Positions 22,120 through 35,200 of a DNA stretch of 64,000 nucleotides are shown in pieces. The notes under the pieces are model-generated. The model was not told the origin of the DNA. It did not search any database and worked only from the letters and a program-made list of their open reading frames with translations. Source of the stretch: Adineta vaga (taxonomy: Eukaryota; Rotifera); NCBI GenBank assembly GCA_021613535.1, contig CP075497.1, forward strand, positions 9,858,001 to 9,922,000, written 5' to 3'. Each line of letters begins with the position of its first letter. Position 1 is the first letter of the stretch. The position numbers and the translations under genes were made by a program.

Positions 22120-25100
22120 ATGAAAAGAACACAAGTAGAGAATTATGATACAACACCGAAACGATTAAGAACAGCAAATTCATCAATAGATAATACTAAT
22201 AATAATCAATTCGAAAAGGTGGAAGGAAGAAAAAGATAAAATGAAGTTTTTTTTATTCTATTTTGATTTAGTTTATAAATAAATTTCGATCATCGATTGA
22301 TACAAATGATGCAGATTCTCGACCATATGATATTTTTAAACAATATTTAAAAGGTAGATAGATCTATTGGAAGAAAACATTGTTAATCTATACTTATAAT
22401 TCATCATCAATGACAATGATAAGATCTGAAAGTCTCACGTATTTCATTATAGAATGTTTGGATGAAACGACGGATTCAACGGTCCTTCCAACATTCATTA
22501 AAAAGACTATTCATATTGTTGTAACTTCTTCCACACCAACTGTTCATCATCTTGTCTTTACAAAAATTATTGGTCTGATTATAATCTATGTAAAAAAAAT
22601 TTGCTGCTCCCGTTTTTCAATACTATTATTATTATTATTTGCTTTGTTAGCTTGATAATCTATCTTCCGATGCTTTACTTGATATAACACATGAAATAAT
22701 CGCAAAATTAATTGAATCGTCAACTAATGCTGATATGTTAGTTTCCGTTTTCTTTATGAAGAATTTTATATTTACTTTATTTTTCAATAGTATGATTGAA
22801 CTTTTACGAAGTATTTATTTACAACAAGTGAAACGTGATGAAATTCAATCCGCTTCAGGATCAGCAGCAGCTATGTGTGCATCCGTTGTTCAACAATTGA
22901 GCAATACAACGTAAGAAGACAATTGCTTTTATATGTTAAATCATTTATTTGTATTTAGCTGGACTGAAGATAATTATGCAAGTCTTATAGCTATCTTGAA
23001 GTAAACTAATTTGACATAGATTATGAACATTATGATTCTACGTGGAATATTTCCGTTTAGAATAATTCCATTTTCTGATAATGAAAAACGTACATTTATT
23101 GATATTATGTTTCTAATTGATTTTGAATCCAGCGTCGATCAATTGCCCATATTTGTATTAAATATCCTTAAATTATGCAATGATTCTCGATTAGAAAATG
23201 AAATAACAAGTTCAAGTGGATATATTTTCGATCGTTTAATTCACTATTTTATTGATCTTGATAAAAAATCTAATGAGTAATTTCATCTACGTATTATTTT
23301 CCTCTTAATCAATCAGTTTATTTCTAGTAATAAACAGTATACATCCAATGTGCGTCTTTGTATTGTTCATATTTTAAATGCTATTGAATTATCACCTGAA
23401 CTTGGAATGATATTACTTCGAACATTTAAAGTAAAATTCATTTCTATACTTTTTTGTTGTTATTGTTGATCATATAGAAAATTCAAAGTAATGATGTAGC
23501 AAAATTATTTTCACCATTTTGTCTGGCATTTATATTTGCTTTACCAAAAGATCGAACAATAAAAGGAAAAGTAAGTTATGATTAGATCTCGTTGAATTTG
23601 TCATGTTTGTTTGATATGTAGTTTATCAAACAATTAAAAACAGCATTTGATCTTGTTTGTCAAACATTTGAAAAGAATAATGAAGCATTTTGGTTGATAC
23701 TTTTTACTAAAATCAATTATAATGATTTCTATCGTGATTATCTATTACAACTTGCTAAAAAAGAGTAAGAAAAAAGAAAATAAACAAATGAAAATATTCA
23801 ATTATGATTTCATTGAAGATTATTTGGTGGTGATTTAATTCTTTCTGGTTTGATTGATTTTTGCTTCCAATTACTTGATGAATATAGTCAATCACCAATA
23901 CCAGTGAATGAATCATCATTTTCAGTGATTGAGTTATTGAAAACATTAGCATCGAAATGGTTATCAGATATTGTTCGAGTAAGATTTTTAATTTGTTCAT
24001 TTTTTTAACATGATTTGATAAATTTAGTTACATAAAACTGTTCAAGAAGATGTAATACATCGTTTATTCGATCGAATACTTGAAGCGAAAACAAATGATC
24101 GAACAGTGAAACATTTCATTGGTAAATCTTAAAAGGAGATTTTCTATGATAATGAATTTTCTTTTAGAACAATTATATGATGTCATGAAAACGAATAGTC
24201 ATCGATTTGTTAAATGGCCTGAACAATTAAAAGATCGGTTAGATCAAATTTTACAAATGCGTTATGAATTAGCTCATGATGTACTGGATGCATTTAAACC
24301 AATTATTAAATTAAGTGGAAATACACCATTTCGTGAAACCTATTTTCAATTACTTCGCACAGCAATGTATCGACCGTAAGTATAGATAATTTTAAAATCT
24401 ATATATCAGATTTGATGATTTAGTCGTTTGGATTGTCGACGTATGGCTGTTGATGGATATTTGATATTATTAAAACATGCTAAATGGTTAATTCGACCAC
24501 CCGCTGCACAAGCAAGTCAAATGACAATGTTTTCTTTAGTTGAAGTATGTTTTTTTTTAAATCTAATTAGAGAAAATATGAAAAAATATAATCTATCTAG
24601 CGTGGTGCAACACAAATGAATACGATTAATTCAACTCAACGTTCAACCGAGGGTCAATGTATTGAATTATTAATGCAATTAAGACGAAGTCTTACACAAC
24701 AATATGATGTTAGATTAGCTGTTTATGAAGTATGAAACAAAAATTGAAAGATTATTTTCTAGAATTGAATTGATTTTTTCTAGGGTCTATTGCCTGTTCT
24801 TCGTAAAAGTCCTATTCTAATGGCTCCAATTCTTGATATGCTTATTTCACAGATTGCATTATACTATGAACCCATTGGTGATAAATGTACATTGAATTTA
24901 TCATCTTGTTTACTTGAACGTGATGATAGAATACAAATTATTGAACCATTTGTAAGTGAACTGATTCTTTTTTATGAATTTTCTCAAATATCTTTTTCAA
25001 TCAGGCACATTTACTTCATTGTCTATGTCTTTGTTTACATCGTGCTGATTGTTTATTGAAAACAAATTCGAAAATCTTTGATGAAGATCCAGATGTGGCA

Positions 25101-27547
25101 GTATATTTAAAAAAAGCAACGGATATTTTCAAACGTATCATTATTTTATTTGATGATGATGATTTTACTGATTCAGTTGGAGTAAGATTCGTCTGCAGAG
25201 ATTATTTCATTGATTTGGAACATTTCTTTCAGGTTAAAGGTTTACCAGAAGATAAAACAAGTCCACAAATGTATACACTTTGTATTGATATATGTAATGT
25301 TTTAATTGAATATAAATTCATGCGAATAAAAGATACGTAAGTAGAGTAAAGATGAAAGAAGATAATTGCTTTTATGGAAAACTATCTATTGAAGTGAATC
25401 AACAGCAAATGTATTGAAATCGATTGATCAAGAATCACGTCTTCATGAAAAAATGTCCAAAGCTAAATTACGTTTACCAACGACTGGAAAACTTCTTTCA
25501 TTTACGTGTTTAAAACGATTTTTACATTCAATTCTATGGTCAAAAATGTTTACTGCAGATTTAGATTCATCCAATCATAATATTGATCTTGATGCACTCG
25601 TTGATGATATGAATTATCGTACTTATATAATGCGTTGTTGTTTATCAAGATTTCGTTCGATTATAACACATGGAATAAAATATTATTTTGATGCAGAAAA
25701 TATGCGACAAGAAAAATTACAAATGGTACTCATTGATTTTCATACGTAAGTTTAAAAGATAAAGAGTCATTGAAAATATAGATTAAATTTAATTGAATAG
25801 AATTTTGTATCAAGCAGTAACAAAAGACATGTCTATCGTTTTAACTGAACAAATCTTACAATTAATTGTTGAAATATGGAAAATTATTGTTCATAATTTT
25901 CGTGGTGTAGCAACTTTAATGATCGATAGTGCAATGAAAGCATTGAGTGGCGATCCAGATGCCATTGATTCAAATATTAGTTATAGTCAAACTGATCCAC
26001 AAACAGCACGTTTTGCTGAAAGTTTTAAAGTAAGAGAATCGACGATTTTTTAAACAGAAACCTCAAATGAATGATGTTTCTAGGCAATCTATAAACGAAT
26101 TGAAGATGAATATAATCAACTTGTCGAAGCTGCTGGTGTTGATGGTTCAACTGCAAAAGCTTCAGGTTGTTTGAAAGCATTGATTTATGTTGCAGATATT
26201 CTTGAATTGGCATTGAAAGATGGAGAACATATTGATCGAAATGAATATCAATCATTTGCAGAATGGGTTAGTTCAACATGTATGCAAGGAAAATATGGTA
26301 TGATTTGATCATTATAAGTTCATATTTCTTGATAAATAGAAGTGTTCCTAGTGCAATAACAGGATAAATCATTATATTAATCATTTATTTTAGAGGATCA
26401 TCAATTAAGTAAAGCACTAGTTCGTTTACTTTTTAAACTTTCATCAAAGATTGGAAATCATGCACCACTTCTTCGAAAAGTTGCTATGGATATTCATGGT
26501 CAATGTGAAGATGTTTCTGAAGATGTAAGTTTCATTTTTTCTTACATTCCAATTTTCTCTTGTTCATTTTCAATAGACAAAATTTGTTCATCAACCATAT
26601 TTTGCTATAATCAATGAAAAGACTCATATGGTGATATTAAATAATATTGTTCTAATTGAATTAGAACGAATGATCAATAGTCTTGAATGGATTATTCAAA
26701 CACAAATCTTATCTAGTGATCAAATTACACATTTCTGTGGACAATTATCCTATTCTATGACCACATTTGGACAAATTCTACAATGTCGATTGAAAAATAA
26801 AGTGATGATTATCAATATAGTCAAGCTCTTAATCAAATTATATACCATTTTAGATGAATTCACCCGTCAGGTATTCCATACTCTTATCATGATTGTAGAT
26901 TAAATAGTAATTTCTTTTGTTTTACCTTTGATAGATGATTAAAAATAAAACACCACTTCGTGATGAATTCGAAAAACTTGCATCAATTTCTGGTTCACAA
27001 TTACAACAACCATGCTATGGTTTTCTTACTTATACAATGGTAATTTATCATATATTGAAATAAACTTTCATGTACATTTTCTCTTCGATATGTAGAGTTT
27101 GGAATTAGATGATGAAGAAGAGGTTGTAAAAAAGAAAAAGAAGAAAAACGATAAGAAAGATCCAAAAAAGGTAAAGAATAGAATTAGATTCTGGATAGGA
27201 ACGATAATTTATGTATCTTTTCAGAAAAAAAGTGTATTAAAAGATACATTAGTACCAAAATTAGTTTATGAAATGGAACAATATGAACGATCTTTACTTG
27301 AATTAGGCAAACAACAAGATGTATGTTGATATTTCTTCTCATAAGCGATTCTTCGTTAAAATTTATGTTTTCTTTTTTCTTCTAGAAACGCTTATTAGAA
27401 ACATTTAAAATGTCTGCTGTTCGAGATTTTCGATTTAATTTGGATAGTATTCCCGATGATCAACGAGTATTACAAACAAGTCGTCAAGAAAACGAAGCAG
27501 AAGAAGACGACGAAGAAGAAGAGGAAGTTGAAGAAGAAAATGAATAA
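22120..27547 (+). CDS. FANCI: FANCI, Fanconi anaemia ID-complex subunit
   Basis: Twenty-seven exons close in phase to 1,312 aa (human FANCI 1,328): 22120-22218, 22272-22353, 22453-22589, 22651-22736, 22791-22910, 22959-23000, 23061-23276, 23328-23430, 23478-23570, 23622-23764, 23819-23978, 24028-24121, 24168-24375, 24424-24544, 24601-24729, 24784-24951, 25005-25181, 25233-25336, 25395-25745, 25801-26029, 26084-26297, 26394-26524, 26577-26870, 26935-27039, 27096-27170, 27225-27320, 27386-27547. The strongest match is LRRSLTQQYDVRLAVYEGL. In YLILLKHAKW, K545 aligns with the monoubiquitinated lysine of human FANCI (K523), followed by an SQ/TQ cluster (S559, T572, T580) like the ATR target region. 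FANCI clamps DNA with FANCD2 in crosslink repair. The C-terminus is acidic. AATAAA at 27641. Confidence 0.95.
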
Positions 27548-27865
27548 ATTTGTGTATAGGATTTTTATATATATATTTTTTTTTGTTAATAATGTTCTTT
27601 TCATGCAGATACAATTAGATTCCAGTTAGATTATTCGATAAATAAATTCGGTTTAACATTCATGATTTAAATGTCATAAATTTTGAGAAAAAAGAAAGAT
27701 TTGCTAATCTTCTTGTTTCATGAGAGTTTTATACATCTATAAATATCACTTGAGAATTTCAAGTTATATCGAATCATTTGAAATGATATCTTTATAACTT
27801 CGATTATAAATCGAAATATATTTATAAGGAAGAGATTTTAGCATTCAATTTCTCATAAAACAGCT

Positions 27866-30800
27866 ATGATGGACGATAGTAAAGATGATCTGATTTTGTT
27901 CGAACAAAACTATCATCAACAATCTTTTCTACGCAAGAAAATTAGTTTAACAATACCGGTGTGTGTTCTATTAATTGTTATTTTTCTATCATCAGCATTC
28001 ATCGTTTCAATCATTTCTTTCTATTGGTCTGATGGTCCTATTTGTTACATTACCAAAAATGAACAAAGTCAACTAGAAGAACCAGCACAAAGAGCAATCT
28101 ATTATTCGCGACCAAAACGTAGTACACCTGTGAAAAAAGCCACTCTTCCATGTATGCTCATCCAATGCTGTACTAATCTTAATCCAGAATCACCATGGAA
28201 TCAAAGTCGTTTACCCACCAATATCTATCCTATCGAATATCAATTAATGTTAGAATTATTTCAATTAAATCAAGACAATGATCAATATAGTGGAACAGTG
28301 GATATTGTAATTGAAGTTCGATCACCTACTTATGATATTATTCTTCATAGTGATAATTCATTATATTCCGATGTAATCGTAAGCCGACGTTCAGATCCAA
28401 CTGATGAACAAATAAATGTTAATTGTATGTTTACTTTTCCAAATACTCAAACATTGGTTATACATTTGGAAAAAGAATTACAAGTTGGTTTTGTATATGA
28501 TGTTCGTATTGCATTCTTTCGTGCATTAAGTATTCATGGAACTGGTTTATTTGAAAATCAATTTAATAAAGATCAATTTGGAATAGAGTAAAGAATTGAA
28601 ATGATTATTCTTTGAAATATTGTATTTTTATATTCATTTAGAACATCTCGTATGCTGTTAACACATTTTCAACCTGTTCATGCGAGAGAAGCATTTCCAT
28701 GTTTTGATGAACCGGGTTTCAAAGCTAAATTTCAATTGTATGCTAAACATGAAAATAATACTCGAATTATTAGTAATTGGGATGAAGCTGTAAGAACATA
28801 TTATAAAAATAAAGTTTCTTTTTATGTTTTAAATGAATTATTTAGGAAAGTTATCCGGAAGAAACTTGGATAGAAACTGAATTTCAAACAATACCACCGA
28901 TTCCAACAGCATTAATTGCATTTGCAGTCATTTTCACTGATGATTTTGATAGTAAAACAGTCGAAGTATTTCATCCAATAACGAATCGACGCATTTTAGT
29001 ATGTATAATAAATAAAAATAGAATTTGATTTAGAATTATTTTGTAAATAGGTAAATCTTTGGGCACGAAAACCATTCTTTCAAAATGAAAATGGAATTTA
29101 TGTCGATGCACCACTGGATATGATTAAAAATATTCTCACCGCTCTCTTAAATATATTTCAAGATATTGAAAATCCAATTGTACCAAATAAAATAGGTTTC
29201 ATGAAAACAATCATGCATTTCTATTCATATTTTTTTTGTCTTTCTCTTAGATATTCTTGCTGTTCCTGAATATCCATCGGATGCGGTATCTCATTGGGGT
29301 TTAGTTATCTTTACTGAATATGCACTTCTTCATAATCATATGACAACATCAGAAGTCGAACATCAACGAATTGCTCTTTTAATTGCAAAAGAATTAGCTG
29401 AACAAGTTCGATTGATAGATATATTTGTTTATTTTTTATAATTTTTTATATTTGTTTTAGTGGTATGGAAATCTAGTTTCATATCAATGGTGGACCGATT
29501 TATGGCTTCAAGAAGCAATTGTGAATTATTTGAAATATCATGCAGTTCATGCTGCATATCCACAATGGGAAATTGTGAGTTTCAATCATTAAATTATCGC
29601 TTTACTATCTTAGTATTGTATTTAGCATAATCAATTTTCAGTTGGAGAACTTTTACCTGCAATGTTTGATGATGGAATGAGTACATCACATCCAATCATT
29701 AAATCAGTTAATACAGCAGCAGAAATTGATGAATTATTTGATACTATTGAAACAACCAAAGCTACAGCAATATTAAGAATGGCAGATTATTATATGGAAA
29801 GAACAACAGGTGTTACAAACAATACTCTATTCAATATTGTGGTAAGAGAGAGAGAGAGAGAAACTTAACTAATTTGACTTTTATTCACATATCAAATTAT
29901 AGTCATTTCTTCATGATCGTGAATATGGATTTATTATTCCAGATGAAATTCTCGGTAAATATCGAATTGGTTCATGGTCCGGTTTCGAATTTTTTGATCG
30001 TTGGTTACTTCAATCTAATTATCCAAAAGTCTATGCTGGTTTCGTTCAAAATACCTCGAATGATAGCAATATTTTTCAACTACGTCAAAGTCGATATCTA
30101 ACAGCACACATGTATGAAAATGATCTTTATCCTCTTGAAAGTAATCCATTGGGTTATGTTTGGTACATACCAATCACATGTCGATTTGGTAATGAACCAA
30201 ATAAATTCGAATTAAATCGAACATTTTTTCTCGATCGAACAGCTATGAATAGTTCATTTGGTATCTTGAATTATAAATACTTCTATTGTAATACAGATTT
30301 TGCTGGTTATTACATTATGGATTATAGAAGTGATAATTGGGAAGCTTTATCATCGGCTTTAGATAATGACAATACACAATTAATAGAAGTTGATCGTGCT
30401 AATTTAATTAATAATGCTTTCTTAGGTGCACAAACATTGGAAGAAAGTTATTCAGTTGTTCGAGAAATTACTCAATATTTACTTCGAAATCCATATACAG
30501 GTTTACTTTCATGGCAAACATTATCATATCATGTTAATCGAATGTTAGATGTTCTTGAATATGAATCAATCTATGGTGTTGTTCAAGTAAAAATCATTCG
30601 ATTTGAAGAATTAAGATTGAACTTGTGTTTTTTCTTCTCTCTAGAAATATTTTCGATTGGTCGTTCGAAATTATTATAAAACTTATGAAACTTCATTATG
30701 GAATGACAATGGATCATTTTCTGAACAGTAAGAAGAATACTATTTGATTCATTCATGCAAGTATTTGTGTCTATTTTAGAATTTTGAAAAATACAATTAT

Positions 30801-31730
30801 TCAATTAGCATGTCGATTACAATTACATGAATGTATTGATAAAGCAACTCAATTGTGGTATGAAGCTTATCCTACACTTCTTAGTGGAATGGTGAATCAT
30901 TCGTTCGTATTTTATTTATTTTATTTCTCAGTTTAAATGAGCATGAGGATTTACTATTGTAGAGTTGTTGATCATGCTCGAGAAGTTGTCTATCGAACAC
31001 ATTTTCAAAATACTTATAATGATAGTGAATGGACATCAATTGAAAGTGATTATCATTATATTTTTGATGTTCAAGAACGTTATCGTTTACTCGAAGCTAT
31101 GACACAATCACGTCAACCATGGCATCTATACCAGTAAGAAAAATGAAAAATAGATTGTTTTGTATTCGTTTGAATTGAAATCTGTTCGTATGATTAGATT
31201 CTTATATGAGGATGCTGAAAAAAATGAAGATCGAGATGTTGATCTTTTGGGAGCTTTGACGTTACTTGCAAAGAATCCTGTTGGTAAGAATAAATCAACT
31301 AGTAATATTTGACTTTAGTTTTCAAATCTATTATTCAATAGGCCGAGAATTAGCTTGGTTATATTACAGAAAACATTGGGCAGAATTGCAAGCGGAGTAT
31401 GTCTAGATTTTAATTTACATTATGAAAAATAGTTATGTTTCTGTTTTAGTTATGGACGTACAAATCAACGATTAGGACAATTACTTATTGATCTAACAGC
31501 TACTTTTGAAGATGAATTTCATGAACTTGAAGTAAATATACATTCGGATTGCATGATATTGATTATATTTTCATATGGTTATTTAGTTACTCGATTTTCT
31601 TGCTTCGACACCAGGTGTTGATACGAATGTTGATGCACGTTTTTGGGCACTTGAACGTGCTAATATGAACTTTTGGTGGATAACTGACAATTCGGAGGAT
31701 ATGGCAGAATCATTCGATCTTGAACCTTGA
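27866..31730 (+). CDS. Catalytically dead M1 aminopeptidase homologue, type II membrane protein
   Basis: Fifteen exons join to 1,026 aa: 27866-28587, 28642-28789, 28846-28998, 29051-29195, 29251-29405, 29461-29574, 29626-29841, 29903-30586, 30645-30727, 30780-30902, 30963-31133, 31198-31283, 31342-31396, 31450-31531, 31587-31730. A short cytoplasmic tail and a TM anchor (about 27-53) precede an aminopeptidase N-like ectodomain (FPCFDEPGFKAKF, then WYGNLVSYQWWTDLWLQEA). The active site is gone: GAMEN is DAVSH (400-404), HEXXH is KELAE (436-440), and the catalytic Tyr is T522; only the third zinc ligand, E459, remains. It cannot be a normal zinc peptidase. A binding or receptor role is inferred. 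The exon 10/11 junction is the least certain. AATAAA at 31787. Confidence 0.9.
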
Positions 31731-32253
31731 TCTTCCTTCTTTATGACTCTGTTTCCTCTTAAGAATGAATCTATTTCTATTATATGAATAAATAATTTTT
31801 AACAATCGAATATAGTCTTTTTGTTGAAATGATCAGGAAGTACAACATCAATTTTGCTTAACAACTACAACAACAACAACAACAATGTGCGTGCATTAAC
31901 TGCTTGCTATACATTCGGAAATAATTTAATGAAAAGGTCAATTGATTTTTTCTTGCTCAATAATTCAGTGATCAATATTTTTGAATGAACAAAAACATTC
32001 ATGATCGTATCTTGTCAAAATCGAGCATAGCATAATGAATTCTTACAGTGAATTTACTTTAAATGAAACAAAGAATATACAAAAATGAGTAGTTTCTCAG
32101 TTACAAGATGAATAGAAGCCATGGAAAAACCTAAGACTATAAAAAAGAAAAAAGAAAAAAGAAAAGAGAGAAATTCAATTATTAACTAGATTCTATGTAA
32201 TCAGAAGAAAAAATTCTATTAATCAAAACTCATTTTTCATCTATAGTCCAATC
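31731..32253. other. Intergenic region upstream of DCX-EMAP
   Basis: About 520 bp with a (CAA)n run near 31864-31885 and A-rich stretches near 32140-32170. It ends CATCTATAG seven bases before the DCX-EMAP ATG, which could be a 5' UTR intron or spliced-leader acceptor. No gene seen. Confidence 0.45.
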
Positions 32254-35200
32254 ATGTTACCAACTGTCAATGCTGTTACTTTAGTTGATCATAAAAAGTC
32301 ATCACAATTAAGTCCAATTACTAGTTATAATGAATTTGAACAGGTAGAATATAAATTTTGGATAAAAGAAAACAAATCATGAGAGTTTGATTTTCTCAAG
32401 TTTTCTTTCTATCACGATCATTTTCTCTTAGAGAACTTGAAAAATATTTGTTAAAATTGTTTACTTTGTATCTTACTGCTAATAATCAAAGGAAGTATAG
32501 GGAAAACTAATGACACTTTTTTCATCGTTCATTTACTCAGTTTCTAAGATACACAAAACATTTTGATCAACTATCGTTTAAAGCAGGAAAGCAATCATGC
32601 CGGTGCTTTTACCAATCAACAGTATTCCATAACAAATTCGAATTCTATTCAACGACGTGATCAACAATCATTTCCAACATCCAGACAATTAGATTCGCCA
32701 TTAGCAATTTTAACATTTTGTCCAATTAAAGATTCAATAGCAAAATTCTTTACTGAAAGTATGTGTAAGAAATCTTTACCGTATGATCTCTTTAATATGA
32801 AATTTTTGTAGAAGATGATCCTAAACCAACTGACGATGAACGATCTGGAAGTGTTTCTAGTTCATCTTCTCTAATTCTTACTAGTAATCGTGCTCAACAA
32901 ACGAGTCCAACTGATATGTTTCCTATCGTTAATAATACTGCTGTAGATGATAATCATTTTGTAAAACGACAAGGTGTATTACAACGTAATCATTCTGAAA
33001 ATAGTGTTACAAAACAGAGTAGTTCAGATGAACAATCATCAACAATAATTAATGCTGATGATGATGAAGAAGAAGAAACATCTCATGCTGTCAAAAGTTC
33101 GCAAACAACAAGTCGATCAAAACAAGCACCGAAAATAAAATACACTGAGAATCATCCATCACGAGCAAATCAAAATGGAAAAAAATCAACACATAATTGG
33201 CATTCAGCATCCAATACACGTAAATATCACAAAACTACGCCTCTTTCCTAAGAATAAAAGGACAGATATATGATTGATATATTTGTTTAATTCTTAGCTC
33301 GAACATATCCTGTTGTACCATCGATTACACGTCGTCCAGTTCAAGGTATTTTAGTACAGTTTGTTCGTGCTGGTGAATCTCATCATCGTGGTCTTCGTAT
33401 TGCTGTCAATGAATTTGATTTGAAGTCTTGGGAAGCATTTCTTAATTATCTCAATCGTCAACCAAATTTAGCTTTATCAACGGGTGGTATAAGACATATT
33501 TATTCTTTGAAAGGTGAAGAAATTCTTTCGATCAATCAATTTCAACATCGACAATCATATATTGTCTCATCGGGAGCATATATTCGAACAACTTATCGAT
33601 ATATCAATGATACATTTGCTGATGAATCTGATAATAGTGCTAATCCAAGTGCTCGACCAGAAGCATCACCCTATTGGAATACACGATCATCTGTTCATCT
33701 ACGTTGGCGTTCACCTGCGCCAACATCTTCCTCTCTATCCAGTACAAATGGTGAGCGGATTTTCCTATTACCTTATTCAAAATTAAATCTCTATGAAAGT
33801 TTAATTCTAAATCGAAATTTAACTCAAACATTCGAAGAATGGTTACAAGATCAAGTAACAGATGTACTGTCTCAGCATACAAATAATGAAACAATCACAA
33901 ATCTATTTGCCGTACTCAATTCGGCATTTATTGAAATAAAAAGTTTTTCGAAATTATTTAGTACAATCAAGAAAACGGATACATTCATTGGTTGTACAGA
34001 AGATGAATATGTACATGCAAAAGATTATTTAGAAATTATCAAACCGAATGAATTATTCGTTGATCGAACATGGTCACGACAAACAACTAGTGAAAATCAT
34101 AAACAACGATTTCCATCCAAACGAGGTAACTTATCTCAGATAATTTCGTATTATCTATTGTTTTCCTACTAGTTATTGACGAAACAAGATCAACAATTAG
34201 TTGGATGTAAGTAGACCTTCCAAATCCAATCTGTTATGTTTTAATTCAAGATTCATTTTATATTTAGTCATGGTTACAATGGTGAAAATGAATTGACCAA
34301 GAAACTCTATACACTTCCAGAACATGAAATAATGTATGTTATTGATTCAATATGTGTTGTATACGATACGAATTTGAAACAGCAACGTTTCTATACCAAA
34401 CATAAACATTCCATAACTTGGTAAGACTGTTTTTGAGTATTGTTTGAGCAATATTTTCTACGTTTTTTTAATACTTTTAGTGTAAATGTTCATCGGAGTC
34501 AATCCTTAGTTGCATCAAGTGAAAAAGGTTCATTAAAAGCTAATCAACGAGCTTTAATACATATTTGGGATCATACAAAACTTGATATTGTTCGAACAAT
34601 TCAGAAAGATCAATTTGGTTCTTTTATATCATTGTTATCATTTTCACCTAAATTAGATGATGATCTTCTTTTGGTTATTTCACGTGATAAACCAAAAATT
34701 GTCTTATTTATTGATTGGAAACGAAATGAATTGATTTATAGTATAACAGTAAGTATTCAGATAAGTTCCATTGTTTGGTTTCATACGGCTATATATTTTT
34801 CTTTCAGTGTAAATCTGATAATATTCTTTCGGTATTATTTGTCTTTGGTACAACAGAATGGATTGCATGTATCAGTCAACGACATTTACTTTTCTATCAT
34901 GTCAATTGGAGTGTACGACCATTACGTATGTTAGAACGACGAGAATCAGAAGTTCAAGTAACGAATATAGTTATTCATGTTGAAAGTATAAAATCATTTT
35001 TTCAATCTTAGAATATCTATACCGGAGCAGCAGCATGTGATTTATCTGGTGAACGATTACTTGTTGGTGATGAAGTTGGTAATATTTATATTTGGGGTTT
35101 AATTGATAAAGAACCGAAATTAATTGTTGTTCAAGAATGTATCTTAGAAGTAATGACAAATTCTTTTATTGTATAACGAATTGTTCGTTTATATATTAGA

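Noticed and set aside
22380-22452. Upstream extension of FANCI exon 3
   Set aside because: Open by chance, but the phase only fits the acceptor TTTCATTATAG ending at 22452.
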